Shown here in pieces: positions 24,044 through 32,965 of a stretch of 55,275 nt of DNA. The DNA is taken from the NCBI RefSeq assembly GCF_001692445.1, contig NZ_MAQA01000034.1, positions 1 to 55,275 on the forward strand, given 5' to 3'. Numbering within the stretch: the stretch's first letter is position 1; each line of letters opens with the position of its first letter. The notes beneath the pieces were generated by a model. The model was not told where the DNA came from. It ran no database searches and saw only the letters and a program-made list of their open reading frames with translations. The translations under genes and the position numbers were made by a program. Source of the DNA: Oerskovia enterophila. GTDB lineage: Bacteria > Actinomycetota > Actinomycetes > Actinomycetales > Cellulomonadaceae.

Positions 24044-24883
24044 ATGAGCTCACCGACGCAGCCGCGCACGTACCCGCACGGGGTGCCGTGCTGGGTGGAC
24101 ACCGAGCAGCCCGACGTCGACGCCGCCACCGCGTTCTACGGCGCCCTGTTCGGGTGGACGTTCACCGACAAGATGCCGCCCGACGCGCCCGGGCGCTACG
24201 TCGTCGCCTCGCTCGACGGGCAGGACGTCGCGGCGATCGCCTCCCTGCCCGATGACAGCGACGCGAAGCCCGAGTGGATCACCTACGTCGCGGTCGACGA
24301 CGTCGGGGCGACGGCCGGGGCGGTCGCTGCCGATGGTGGCGTGCTGCTCTCCGGCCCCGAGACCGTCGGCCCGCCCGGACGCATGGCCTCTGTCCAGGAC
24401 CCGCAGGGTGCGCGGTTCCGGCTGTGGCAGGCGGGCACGCGCCTCGGGGCGCAGCGCGTCAACGAGCCGGGCACCTGGAACTTCAGCAACCTCCTCACGC
24501 CGGACCCGGACCGGGCCCTCGACTTCTATGGGCCGCTGCTCGGCTGGGAGCTCGACCCCGCGCTCGGCGCCGGGATGTTCCGCGTCCCGGGGTACGGCGA
24601 CCACCTCGCCCACACGATCGACCCCGGGATCTTCGAACGGCAGGAGTTCGCGCCGCCAGGGTTCGCCGACGTCGCTGCCGGGCTGGCGCGCGTAGAGGGG
24701 CCGGCTCGGTGGGACGTGGCGTTCTCCGTCGCGGACCGCGACGAGAGCGCGGCAGCGGCAGAGCGGGCCGGTGGGGTCGTGCTGTCGACGAGCGAGAACG
24801 AGTGGACGCGCGAGGCCGTGGTGCGCGACCCGCAGGGAGCGCAGCTCACGCTGTCGCAGTTCGCGCCGCAGGAGTGGGGGTAG
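24044..24883 (+). CDS. Double VOC (glyoxalase/bleomycin-resistance) protein
   Basis: A 279-residue protein with two vicinal-oxygen-chelate domains. The first starts VPCWVDTEQPDVDAATAFYG and ends with MASVQDPQGARFRLWQ. The second starts WNFSNLLTPDPDRALDFYGP and ends with AVVRDPQGAQLTLSQF. The tandem layout and the FYxxLFGW phrases match actinobacterial proteins often called hydroxylases or VOC proteins; the substrate is unknown. GGAAGG precedes ATG 24044. It is convergent with the helicase gene. Confidence 0.88.
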   Translation: MSSPTQPRTYPHGVPCWVDTEQPDVDAATAFYGALFGWTFTDKMPPDAPGRYVVASLDGQDVAAIASLPDDSDAKPEWITYVAVDDVGATAGAVAADGGVLLSGPETVGPPGRMASVQDPQGARFRLWQAGTRLGAQRVNEPGTWNFSNLLTPDPDRALDFYGPLLGWELDPALGAGMFRVPGYGDHLAHTIDPGIFERQEFAPPGFADVAAGLARVEGPARWDVAFSVADRDESAAAAERAGGVVLSTSENEWTREAVVRDPQGAQLTLSQFAPQEWG

Positions 24884-24935
24884 GTCAGGTCCGAAGCGCT
24901 CCGCCCGACGCGAAGGGCTCCAGTTCATCCGCTGT

Positions 24936-27900
24936 TCAGGGCACCAGATCGATGTGCGCCCAGCCCAGGTCCGCGTCCCCGGCGAGACGCAGCAGGTCCT
25001 CTTGCCGCGCCTGTCCGATCACGCTGCGGTAGGCGCCGACCGTCCGACGCAGCCGCCGATACCGGGACTCCTCCTTGGACAGCGGCATGGCCGGGACGTA
25101 GCGCTCGATCGCGGCTCCCCCCGGGGGTGTGCACACCCAGGACGGAAAGATCTCTGACACCGCGTCCGGGCGGTCCTTGTCGGCCGCATCGAAGACAGCC
25201 CCCCAAGGGTCAGGAGAAGTCGAGGCGAACGCGGCGGTGCCATACTGCTGCGCCACGTTCTTGCGCACCGCGTGTCCTTTGTACCGGTGGACGCGTCCTT
25301 CCCGTTGCTCGAGGTCGACGGGGTTTCCTGGCAGGTTCCAGTGCACCACCGCGTGCGAGTAGGTGTGGAAGTCGAGCCCTTCCTGCCCGACGGATGTCGA
25401 CGCGAGGACGAACGGCCAGAAGGGGGAGTTGAACGCGGCGCGGACATGTTCCTCGCGGACCTCGGCGCCCTCGTCCGTCGTCCCGCGGCCGAACCGCGCA
25501 GCGAAGTGCGTCCGCATGCGGCGGTCCTGGACACGCACTTCCCCGTCGACCACGCGGATGTCCTCGATGGCCGACGTCGGGGTACGCAGCTGTAGGGCCT
25601 CTCGAAGGACCTGGGCGATACGGGTGGCACGTTCGGGAGCCGACCTGCCCACCAGTCCTTCGGACTCGACGAGGGTGTGCGCATACTCGTCGAGCACAGC
25701 CTGGAGCCCGCCGTCGGCGCAGTAGTCGAGCACCGAGCGCCAGTACGCGGAGTCGGGTCGCTCGGCGTCGACGACGGCCTGTGTCTCAGCTCGGTTGAAG
25801 AGTGCCCGGAATCCGCCGCCGATGCCGAAGGCGATCTCACGGACTGCCGGGTCTGCACTGCTGCCCCGCCTCAGCGAGGTGTCGTCCACTGCCGCTGCGA
25901 CACGATCGAGCGCCCGGAGCGCGCACGTGCCGGGTCCGGCGATGGCCACCAAGGTCAACACCTCGGCGAGGTCGTCGGGGCGCGTGCCCAGATCGTCTGG
26001 GCGGATCGTGCGCGCGGCGGCAACGTGCCGCCCGAACGCCCCGGCGTGAACGGTCTCGTCGGAGCGGTCTGCGTCTGCTGCTGCTTCGCCTCGGCCGAGC
26101 AGATCGAAGAACTCGCCCTGACTCGCGACTGCGAGAGAGTCGAGCAGCAGTGGGGCGGCCCAGTACCACCGTTGGTCTGCACCGGCGCGGAGCCCCGGGA
26201 TACCCGATGGGAGCACTTCGAGTGCTGTCTCGATCTCGTCCCGGACAGCGTTCTCGACCTCGACGCGAGTCAGCCGTCGCCCGGCAGCGCGTGCGTGGCG
26301 CAGCGAGTCTCCAGCTCGAGCGAGCGTCACGGACGGGTACGAGAGCAGGAAGGTCGGCATGCCGTCCAGCCGTTCGCCGTCCGTCCGGTACTGCAGGCGA
26401 GGCGACGGGGCGGTGTCGCCGTATCGGCGACGCCCGCCGTGAGCCGCGGTGACCGCTCGACGCTCTGCCTCGTAGCTCATGACCACCGAGATGGCCTTGG
26501 GAGCGACGTTCCACGCGGAGAATGCGAGCCGCTTCGTGAAGCGCGCGAGCCGGGGGTCTGCGAACGGTCCAGCCAGGTCGTAGTACGGAAGCGCCGGAGG
26601 CAACCAGGCGAGCCTCCACGCGCCGCGGTCGAGGACGTCGGTGACGAGGCCACGCATCTTCGCGTTGCCCGGGTCAAGGGGCTCGTACGCGTCGATCACG
26701 TCGTACGGGAGGAGCCCGTGCGCGCTCCCGAGCGCGGAGCTGACCGCGGGCGCTCCGGCGGCGATGGCGTCGTCGAGCAAGGTCTTGACCTTGTAGGTGC
26801 GTCGGTCCATGAGGTTCAGTGCGTACGGGCTGGAGCGCCAGAACTCGAGCATGTCCTGCCGCTGGGTGCCCGAGGTCGTTTGCACGGCCTGCGCGACGTC
26901 GTCGAGCGACGCGTAGTCGAGGAGGTCGCCCGCCGTGACGTCGACCCCGGGGAGCGGGGTCTCACGGAGCATGCCGTCCTTCTCGCGCGTCGCCGCGAGG
27001 CGCTCCGTTCGGGAGATCACGCGTCGCAGCTCCTGCTCGACCACGTCGCGTGCCCCGATGGCGCGGGCGACGGTTGCGGCGTCGGTCGGGGCGAGCATGC
27101 CTTCACGCATCGTCGCGAGACTCGCCCTGACTGTTCCCGCGCGCTCGGGACCGGCGAGGAACTCGACCGTGCTCACGAAGTCGCGGTAGTGGTCCTCACC
27201 GTCGGGCTCGTCGGGCAGCGTGTACATCTTGTAGGGCGTCGCGGAGAGCAGGAGGGTGCGCACCCTGGTGTCACCTGGGCCGGCGTACCCGACGAGGGTC
27301 TGCAGGAGCTCGGCCGCCTCGCTCTCGGCGTCGGAGCGCATGAGCTCGCTGAAGCGCTGGAACTCGTCCATGATGACGAGGTCCGGCTCGAGCCGGTCGA
27401 TCGCGAGCCGTGCAACGGTGGCGCGCATGGCGCCGATGATCCGTGACCGCCGCCGTGAGAGCTCTTGCGCGGGCTTGCCGCGCAGGTAGTTGAATTCCTG
27501 GACGCACTCGACCAGCTCGTCGAGGAGCTTGCCGCCTTGCGGTCCGGCACCGCGCGAGAGCTGCTCGACGAACTGGGCGGCGAAGTCGAGGTCGAGCTCG
27601 TGCATCCGGTTGCGCCGGAAACGCTCGACGTCCCCCTGGAAGTTCTTGAGACTCGCGGAATCGCGGAAGAACTGGAGCCAGCGTCGTGGCCGCACGTCGA
27701 GGTCCCGTGACCCGCGTGCCAGCATCCAGTACATGACGACGCGCTCGAGCGCGCGCCCGCCGCCGCTCGACACCTGGAGCGACGTCCCGGGAGTGAAGGA
27801 GACGAAGTTGAGCTTCTTGCCCGCGAGGTCGCCCGTGACCAGTGGCAAGAGCGTCAGACGTTCGGCATGGAGCGGCTCGTGCCCGGGAAGCGTGAGTCGG

Positions 27901-28181
27901 GCGAGGTTCTGACGTGCGATCTGCTGGTTGGAGCAGATGTAGACGACGTCGATCCGGTCCACGGATTCCCACAGAGCATCGACGGTCTTGGCGATGACGC
28001 CACGCGCCACGAGGGTCTTTCCGAGCCCCACCTCGTCTGCGACGAGGAAGCGGTGGCTCGGGTCGGCGTCGTCCCACAGACGAGCGTGCACGTGGTCGAC
28101 CGTGCGGCGTTGGAAGTCCTTGAGGAGGTGCAGAGCGTCGTCGACGTCGGGGCGCTCCTGTGAGTGGCGATCAGCGGGCAC
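24936..28181 (-). CDS. SF2/SNF2-like helicase of a defence-type cluster
   Basis: A 1081-residue ATP-dependent nucleic-acid translocase. Walker A (ADEVGLGKT) is at residues 48-56. Motif II is DEFQ near 270, not DEAH. Motif III is LLLSATP near 314. C-terminal helicase motifs lie near 930-960 (TSVGQEGLDF, then EQREGRVHRYKGH). The middle 500 residues are a large non-helicase insert with no family recognised. GTG 28181 is chosen because AGGAGG sits six bases upstream; it overlaps the end of the PLD gene by 11 bases. The frame runs further upstream but there is out-of-frame to the PLD protein. It probably remodels or tracks on DNA for the nuclease encoded before it. Confidence 0.87.
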   Translation of the reverse strand: MPADRHSQERPDVDDALHLLKDFQRRTVDHVHARLWDDADPSHRFLVADEVGLGKTLVARGVIAKTVDALWESVDRIDVVYICSNQQIARQNLARLTLPGHEPLHAERLTLLPLVTGDLAGKKLNFVSFTPGTSLQVSSGGGRALERVVMYWMLARGSRDLDVRPRRWLQFFRDSASLKNFQGDVERFRRNRMHELDLDFAAQFVEQLSRGAGPQGGKLLDELVECVQEFNYLRGKPAQELSRRRSRIIGAMRATVARLAIDRLEPDLVIMDEFQRFSELMRSDAESEAAELLQTLVGYAGPGDTRVRTLLLSATPYKMYTLPDEPDGEDHYRDFVSTVEFLAGPERAGTVRASLATMREGMLAPTDAATVARAIGARDVVEQELRRVISRTERLAATREKDGMLRETPLPGVDVTAGDLLDYASLDDVAQAVQTTSGTQRQDMLEFWRSSPYALNLMDRRTYKVKTLLDDAIAAGAPAVSSALGSAHGLLPYDVIDAYEPLDPGNAKMRGLVTDVLDRGAWRLAWLPPALPYYDLAGPFADPRLARFTKRLAFSAWNVAPKAISVVMSYEAERRAVTAAHGGRRRYGDTAPSPRLQYRTDGERLDGMPTFLLSYPSVTLARAGDSLRHARAAGRRLTRVEVENAVRDEIETALEVLPSGIPGLRAGADQRWYWAAPLLLDSLAVASQGEFFDLLGRGEAAADADRSDETVHAGAFGRHVAAARTIRPDDLGTRPDDLAEVLTLVAIAGPGTCALRALDRVAAAVDDTSLRRGSSADPAVREIAFGIGGGFRALFNRAETQAVVDAERPDSAYWRSVLDYCADGGLQAVLDEYAHTLVESEGLVGRSAPERATRIAQVLREALQLRTPTSAIEDIRVVDGEVRVQDRRMRTHFAARFGRGTTDEGAEVREEHVRAAFNSPFWPFVLASTSVGQEGLDFHTYSHAVVHWNLPGNPVDLEQREGRVHRYKGHAVRKNVAQQYGTAAFASTSPDPWGAVFDAADKDRPDAVSEIFPSWVCTPPGGAAIERYVPAMPLSKEESRYRRLRRTVGAYRSVIGQARQEDLLRLAGDADLGWAHIDLVP

Positions 28182-30051
28182 GGCGGGCCTCCTGGACGAC
28201 GGACCAGAGCTGGGCGAACCCCTCGGGGGCGAGGTCGTCGCCGTCGGGCATCTCTGCCAGCCGGTCGACGAGGTGCGCGACGCGGTCGAGCGCCTCGTCG
28301 CCGTGGGCGACCGCACGGACCAGCGGCTCGAACAGCTCCGGCGTGTTGCCTCCCGAGGCGGAGCTCCACGAGCTCCCGGTCGGGTCGTCGGCAGCAACGG
28401 TGGCGAACGGAGACACTGCCGCGGGGTCGGCGAGGAGCAGTGCGAGGTAGCGTGCGACGTCGTCCCGGCTGCGCAGCGCGTCACGGACGGCCGCATGCCG
28501 GCGCTCGGCGACGTCGCCATCCAGGCCGAGCACGACGACGCAGCGTCGGGTCGCACGCTCGGCCCCCGCCCCGGCAGTGGTCTCCACGGCGAGGAACGGC
28601 GTGACGGCACGAAGGCTGAGGTTCTCCCACGTGACGTCGGCTCCCTCGTGAAGGACCCGCGCATGCAGCTCGGTCGGCAAGGTGACGGGCCACGCGACCG
28701 TGGTGGCACCGGGAACGGGATCAGGCACACCCTGCGTCCCGACGGCGAGGCTCGCCAGGGAGTCGCGGTCGTCGTCGCCGACGTCGGTGGTGATGGTGGC
28801 TCGTAGACCGGACGCCGCGAGGCGGCGGTGGAAGTCGTCGATGTCGAGGGCAGTGGCCTCGGCAGGGTCGACGACAGGGTCGAGCGTGCGCGGCCCGCAC
28901 GGGTCGAGTACTTGCGTGAGGCCGGGGACGTCTGTCGAACCGTCGAGGGTTGCGCGGACGCCCACGTCGGCGGTCAGCCCGTGCAGGGCGACTGCCATCT
29001 CGACGTTCCCACCCCACCCGGCAGTGGTGAGGTTGGCGCTGCCGGTCACGGTCGTGCTGTCGCGGCCGGAGTCCACGACGACGGTCTTGGCGTGCAGCCC
29101 GTCCCGGACGCGATCGGTCTCGTGGGCAGGTGAGGCAGGCAGGGGGGCGCCGTGGGCGGGAGCGGTGCCGGTGTCTGCGGACGGGTCACGCTCGGCCGCG
29201 GACGAGAGCGTCATGGTCGTCCAGCCGTCGAGCGGCGCAGCTCCCAGCCGGTCGAAGGTCTCCGCGCGGGAGACGAGGGTGCGCTCGCCCGCGGCGGGGA
29301 GCCTGTGCAGCAGACCGGCGTCGAGGAACGGGCTGACGGCGAGGACTCGGTCGGCGACGTCGGGGAAGGGCCAAGGCGGCGTCGTGCCCGCGAGACCCAA
29401 CGGCAGGACTTCGGCGCTGCGGAAGGGTTCGGGGGGCGCGAGCCGTGATTCCGCGATCGAGGCGGCGACGGACTCGACCAGTGCGGCACGGGCCCTGGGG
29501 AGCGGAGACGTGGCGAGCGTGGGGAGCGCGCGCAGGAAGGCACTGATCGGGGCGGGGTCGACCGGCTCGGCCGTCGTCTCGTCCTCGTCGAGGACGAGCA
29601 CGGTGTCCCACGACAGGTCGAACGTGAGGTTGCGGCTGAGGACCACGAACCGGTGGTGGTAGGTGCCGTCGTCATCGACGAACCGCAGGGTCCACGACTT
29701 GGGGTGGAACAACCGGCCCCGAGCCGGAGCCATGACCTGGTGCACGGCCCCCTCGGCAAGGGTGAGGACCGAGCGGTACGACGCCGGGACGCTGATGCCG
29801 CCGGCCTGGCAGAAGACCGTGGTGCGGTCGCTGTACCGCTGGACGGCCTCGAGCAGGCCGATCGGATCCGTCGCGGCGAGGTCGTCACCGTCGACCTGTG
29901 CATTCCCGTCGAGCGTCGCGAACGTCACGGGTCCCAGGAGCAGTGCGGTGAGGTCGAGCGAGAACGTCGTGGCGATCGCGCTGTCGACGCGTCGGCCGGC
30001 GGGAGGGCGGAGCGCGTCGGTGAGCAGAACGCGGGTGTCTGGAGTGAGCAT
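28171..30051 (-). CDS. Phospholipase-D-like nuclease-family protein
   Basis: A 626-residue protein with two HKD-type active-site motifs. The first is FHPKSWTLRF followed by VVLSRNLT near residues 115-140. The second is LHAKTVVVD followed by TGSANLTTAGW near 320-340. Such PLD-fold proteins in defence loci are usually DNA nucleases. A Ser/Asp-rich C-terminal part of about 250 residues is unassigned. ATG 30051 overlaps the TGA of the upstream gene (TGATG), and its own stop lies inside the helicase gene. This points to fixed stoichiometry among the three products. Confidence 0.85.
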   Translation of the reverse strand: MLTPDTRVLLTDALRPPAGRRVDSAIATTFSLDLTALLLGPVTFATLDGNAQVDGDDLAATDPIGLLEAVQRYSDRTTVFCQAGGISVPASYRSVLTLAEGAVHQVMAPARGRLFHPKSWTLRFVDDDGTYHHRFVVLSRNLTFDLSWDTVLVLDEDETTAEPVDPAPISAFLRALPTLATSPLPRARAALVESVAASIAESRLAPPEPFRSAEVLPLGLAGTTPPWPFPDVADRVLAVSPFLDAGLLHRLPAAGERTLVSRAETFDRLGAAPLDGWTTMTLSSAAERDPSADTGTAPAHGAPLPASPAHETDRVRDGLHAKTVVVDSGRDSTTVTGSANLTTAGWGGNVEMAVALHGLTADVGVRATLDGSTDVPGLTQVLDPCGPRTLDPVVDPAEATALDIDDFHRRLAASGLRATITTDVGDDDRDSLASLAVGTQGVPDPVPGATTVAWPVTLPTELHARVLHEGADVTWENLSLRAVTPFLAVETTAGAGAERATRRCVVVLGLDGDVAERRHAAVRDALRSRDDVARYLALLLADPAAVSPFATVAADDPTGSSWSSASGGNTPELFEPLVRAVAHGDEALDRVAHLVDRLAEMPDGDDLAPEGFAQLWSVVQEARRAR

Positions 30052-31328
30052 CAGGCGGTGGTCCCTGCCGTGAGGAGCATGTCGGCGCGCTGTTCCGTGC
30101 GGACAGATCTCGCGGAGTCCGGCAGGGCGGAGAACAGGTCGTCGAGGAGACGGCGTGTCACACCCCACCGGTAGTCGAGCAGGCCGGTCCCCGACTCGCC
30201 CTTCCAGGACTCTCTGGCCGACCGGTTGACGAGGCGCGAGCGTCCGCCCTTGAGACGGCGTTCGCGATGGGCGACGAGCTCACGCGCTCGCGACGAGTCC
30301 TCGACCTGGTCCGAGTCGAGCACGGCGTCGAGCCACGCATCGACGAAAGTACGTGTCGGTGAGGGGATCTTCCCGTTGCGCTCGGCGAGCACGTGCCACA
30401 GCTCGCCCCGGTCCCAGCCCTCGAGGGTGCGCGTGCTGATGACCTCCCCGCGCCACTCGTCGAGACGTTCGCGGTAGTGATCGACCAGGTCGGGGAGGGA
30501 AGCGGCCTCGGCGACGAGGAGGTTGTAGAGGAGCGACGCGCCGTGGATGGTCAGGCTGAAGCGCGTCGCGTGGTCGACGACCCGGCGCAGGTCGGCGGGC
30601 GCGCTCGCGAGCGAGAACTCCCCGGCCGAGCCTGCATCGAGGTCGATGGTGTCCCCGTGCTCGAGGAGCCAGCCGAGAAGTGAACCGGCGGTCGTCGTGC
30701 GCAGCCGTTCGAGGAGGATCGTGGCTTCCTCGGGGCGCAGGTCGAACGTCGTCGACCTCAGCAGGTCATGAGGAGGTTCGAGGCCACCGAGGTCGAAGCC
30801 CGTGTCAAGACGCCCGTCACGAGCCCCCGGGTCGTCCGTCTCGGTCCTGCCGCGGCTCGCGCCCCGGAGCGCGGACCCGCGCCGCAGGTGCCCGGAGACG
30901 CTCGTGTCCCAGGTGCGCAGCTGCCAGCGCCCGAGGGGCCCCCAGTAGACCTCGCTGGGCATCCGCTTGAGCTTGGCCCGTGCCGTCTGCCCGAGAACGC
31001 CTTGGCCGCGACCGTCCTGCTGGTCGCGGTAACCGTCGACGAGTGCCTCGATGAGTCGGACCTCCTCGACCCGCAGTCGTCGTGCCGCTTCGTCGGCTGA
31101 GGACGCGCCCGTCATCGCACGCTCGACGAGCCAGGGAACGAACAGTGCGTAGCGCAGACGCGTGAGCAGCGTCGACGTCCCAGGGAAGAGCGCGTCGGAG
31201 AACGTGTCGCGGATGGGCCCGATACCCAGCTCGTCGACCGTGCCCTGTTCCTTGAAGAGATCGATGACCTCGAGCATCCGCCGCCGCTCAGCGTTGTCGG
31301 TGTCGAGCCATCCGAACGACGACGTCAT
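30051..31328 (-). CDS. DUF6361-like protein
   Basis: A 425-residue mostly helical soluble protein. The start MTSSFGWLDTDNAERRRMLE and the following GTVDELGIGPIRDTFSDALF and LTRLRYALFVPWL phrases match proteins I recall as the DUF6361 family, of unknown function and often near helicases or PLD proteins. ATG 31328 is chosen because it is the family's usual beginning; ATG 31391 would add 21 residues. Neither has a good ribosome site. It leads a tightly overlapping set with the PLD-like and helicase genes and may be the sensor or adaptor of that set. Confidence 0.75.
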   Translation of the reverse strand: MTSSFGWLDTDNAERRRMLEVIDLFKEQGTVDELGIGPIRDTFSDALFPGTSTLLTRLRYALFVPWLVERAMTGASSADEAARRLRVEEVRLIEALVDGYRDQQDGRGQGVLGQTARAKLKRMPSEVYWGPLGRWQLRTWDTSVSGHLRRGSALRGASRGRTETDDPGARDGRLDTGFDLGGLEPPHDLLRSTTFDLRPEEATILLERLRTTTAGSLLGWLLEHGDTIDLDAGSAGEFSLASAPADLRRVVDHATRFSLTIHGASLLYNLLVAEAASLPDLVDHYRERLDEWRGEVISTRTLEGWDRGELWHVLAERNGKIPSPTRTFVDAWLDAVLDSDQVEDSSRARELVAHRERRLKGGRSRLVNRSARESWKGESGTGLLDYRWGVTRRLLDDLFSALPDSARSVRTEQRADMLLTAGTTA

Positions 31329-31490
31329 CTGCGCCGCGCCCGGAACGTGGCCGTCGACTGTTCCTCGGGTACGGACACGGAAGGCCTCCATCGGTCGCTG
31401 GTTGAACGTGCGAGCCTGAACTTACGGCTCTTGGAGCCGAGGTAGGTGGGGCGAGCGGGTGAATTCAGTTCGACAACCTCCCGCCGACCA

Positions 31491-31802
31491 CTACGGGTGC
31501 GTCCCGAACCGCTCCAGCGCCTCCGCGAGCTCGCGCCATCCTGCGCTCCGGTCGCCCCGACGCCGGCGCGCAGCCTCGGCCTCCTCCTCCAAACGTGAGG
31601 TGGTCTCGTGGGCGGGAGCGCCGTCGTCGGCCAGGTGGATCTCCGTCCCGATCTCGCTCCCCGGCCCGCCGGGCGCACCCGCCGCGACGAGCTCCTCACG
31701 GAGCCCGGCGACCTCGTAGGCGAAGCGGAGCAGGTTGTCGTCGGTCATCGAGGCGCCCACGACGAGGAGGTGCTTGGTCATCATGAGTGGGTGGCTGACG
31801 CA
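31491..31802 (-). pseudogene. C-terminal remnant of a SIR2-like protein
   Basis: About 100 codons end in a proper stop (TAG at 31491) and contain SHPLMMTKHLLVVGASMTDD, the near-C-terminal strand and DDN motif of SIR2-like NADase-fold domains, then a polar helical tail. Upstream of about 31802 the frame gives only unrelated Arg-rich sequence, because it runs out of frame into the HNH gene. The Rossmann N-terminus with the NAD site is missing. This appears to be the leftover of a defence-type SIR2 gene cut by rearrangement when or before the HNH gene arrived. Confidence 0.68.
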
Positions 31803-31846
31803 CACGTCTCGCTGCGGGTCGAATATGTTCGTAAGACGGATGAGCG

Positions 31847-32743
31847 TCAGACGCTCGGGTGCTGTCCGAAGCGTTCGAAGCGTGAGGCGAGGAACTCGGG
31901 ATCTGGGCGTTCGCCGCGTCGTCGCGGAACGGTGATCTGGCGTCCGTGCATCTCCTGAAGGCCATGTTTGAGCATGGGGCCGTCGATCTCTTCGAGGAGA
32001 TCGACGGCAATGCGGACTTCGTAGTCCGGCGTGACGCCGAGCATGTTGTGGTCGTACGCGGCGTGGTGGATCTTGCACAGAGCGAGACCGTTGCTCACAG
32101 TGGGAAGGCCACGTTCGTCGCTGTCCGGGATGATGTGAGCGGCATCGAGGAGTGCGCCGTGCTTGAGATTGCAGACGGCGCACTGGGTCTCGTAGGCGAC
32201 GAGCACGCGCGTGCGGAATGCCGGCTGGTGCAGTCGCTGTTTCGCAAGCCGAAGTGCATACGCACGTTGGGGTGCCGTCAAGTGGCCCGGATCGGGGATG
32301 AACTTGAATGCCTCATCGAGGGCGATGAGGAACTGGCGATTCTCGGGCTCGTCGTCGACGACGTAGACCGGGGCAACGGGCGTGTAGATGTTCGGGACTT
32401 CCTTGCGGAAGAGGATCATCGGCATGCCAGTCTCCATCGCGTGTCGGAGCTTTCGGTTGTCTCCCGTCCATGGATCGCCAGCGCGATAGGCATAGTGGAG
32501 CAGCCCATCGTCGGACTCGGCATCGTCGTACGGGCCGTCTGCGACGCTCACGATCGACAGCGTTGAAGAGAAGGTCCTTGGGTTGCGGATCCCGCGTGAA
32601 TAGTCGATGACGGGGAGCTTGCCGCCGTCGATGTGGAAGTCGAGCAGCTCGTCACGATGAAGGAAGCCACCGTTCATGTCTGCTCGCTGGTGGACCCACT
32701 GGATGATTCGCGCTCGGAGGGCGGCTTCGACGGCTGAGTCCAT
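31847..32743 (-). CDS. HNH endonuclease with modified-DNA-reader-like N-terminus
   Basis: A 298-residue nuclease. The C-terminal HNH domain has CAVCNLKHG near residue 190, DAAHIIPDSD, NGLALCKIHH near 222 and AYDHNMLGV, so both zinc pairs and the catalytic His are present. The N-terminal 170 residues (LPVIDYSRGIRNPRTFSSTL, HYAYRAGDPWTGDN) resemble the reader half of type IV-like HNH enzymes; that match is from memory. Base composition is clearly less GC-rich than in neighbours, which suggests recent transfer. It could restrict modified foreign DNA independently of, or together with, the cluster downstream. Confidence 0.8.
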   Translation of the reverse strand: MDSAVEAALRARIIQWVHQRADMNGGFLHRDELLDFHIDGGKLPVIDYSRGIRNPRTFSSTLSIVSVADGPYDDAESDDGLLHYAYRAGDPWTGDNRKLRHAMETGMPMILFRKEVPNIYTPVAPVYVVDDEPENRQFLIALDEAFKFIPDPGHLTAPQRAYALRLAKQRLHQPAFRTRVLVAYETQCAVCNLKHGALLDAAHIIPDSDERGLPTVSNGLALCKIHHAAYDHNMLGVTPDYEVRIAVDLLEEIDGPMLKHGLQEMHGRQITVPRRRGERPDPEFLASRFERFGQHPSV

Positions 32744-32896
32744 GGCGGAAGCTCATCAGCCCCGCGACGCACTTTCAAGCTTCAGAAGGGTGAAGTATGG
32801 GCGGAACGTCCAGATCATCGGTGACCACGATGCATGGGCGGTGCGAGTCGGAGGCTGACCCGCGAACGGGAGGCACCGCCGGACCGCACCGGCGCA

Positions 32897-32959
32897 CTAC
32901 GTAGTTCCCACACTCTTCCGGGCAACCCGTTGACCACCCGCCCGCGGCGCGAGCATTCT
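32897..32959 (+). promoter_or_regulatory. Leaderless beta-helix promoter with CTACGTAG site
   Basis: TTGACC (-35, 32930-32935), 18 bases, then CATTCT (-10, 32954-32959), six bases before ATG 32966, fit a leaderless transcript and decide the start. The palindrome CTACGTAG (32897-32904) followed by TTCCCAC lies 25 bases upstream of the -35. The chitinase promoter has the same palindrome 15 bases upstream, one helical turn less. Confidence 0.55.
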
Positions 32960-32965
32960 CCACGC

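Noticed and set aside
28182-28730. Longer N-terminus for the helicase
   Set aside because: The sequence there is out-of-frame translation of the PLD gene, and GTG 28181 has an excellent ribosome site.
24936-31328. Assignment of the helicase-PLD cluster to DISARM
   Set aside because: DISARM needs DrmA/DrmB (DUF1998) and usually a methyltransferase beside the PLD protein; none is present, and the gene order differs.
32676-32858. Small plus-strand gene opposite the HNH start
   Set aside because: No ribosome site, no recognisable protein pattern, and it overlaps the HNH gene and the intergenic promoter.
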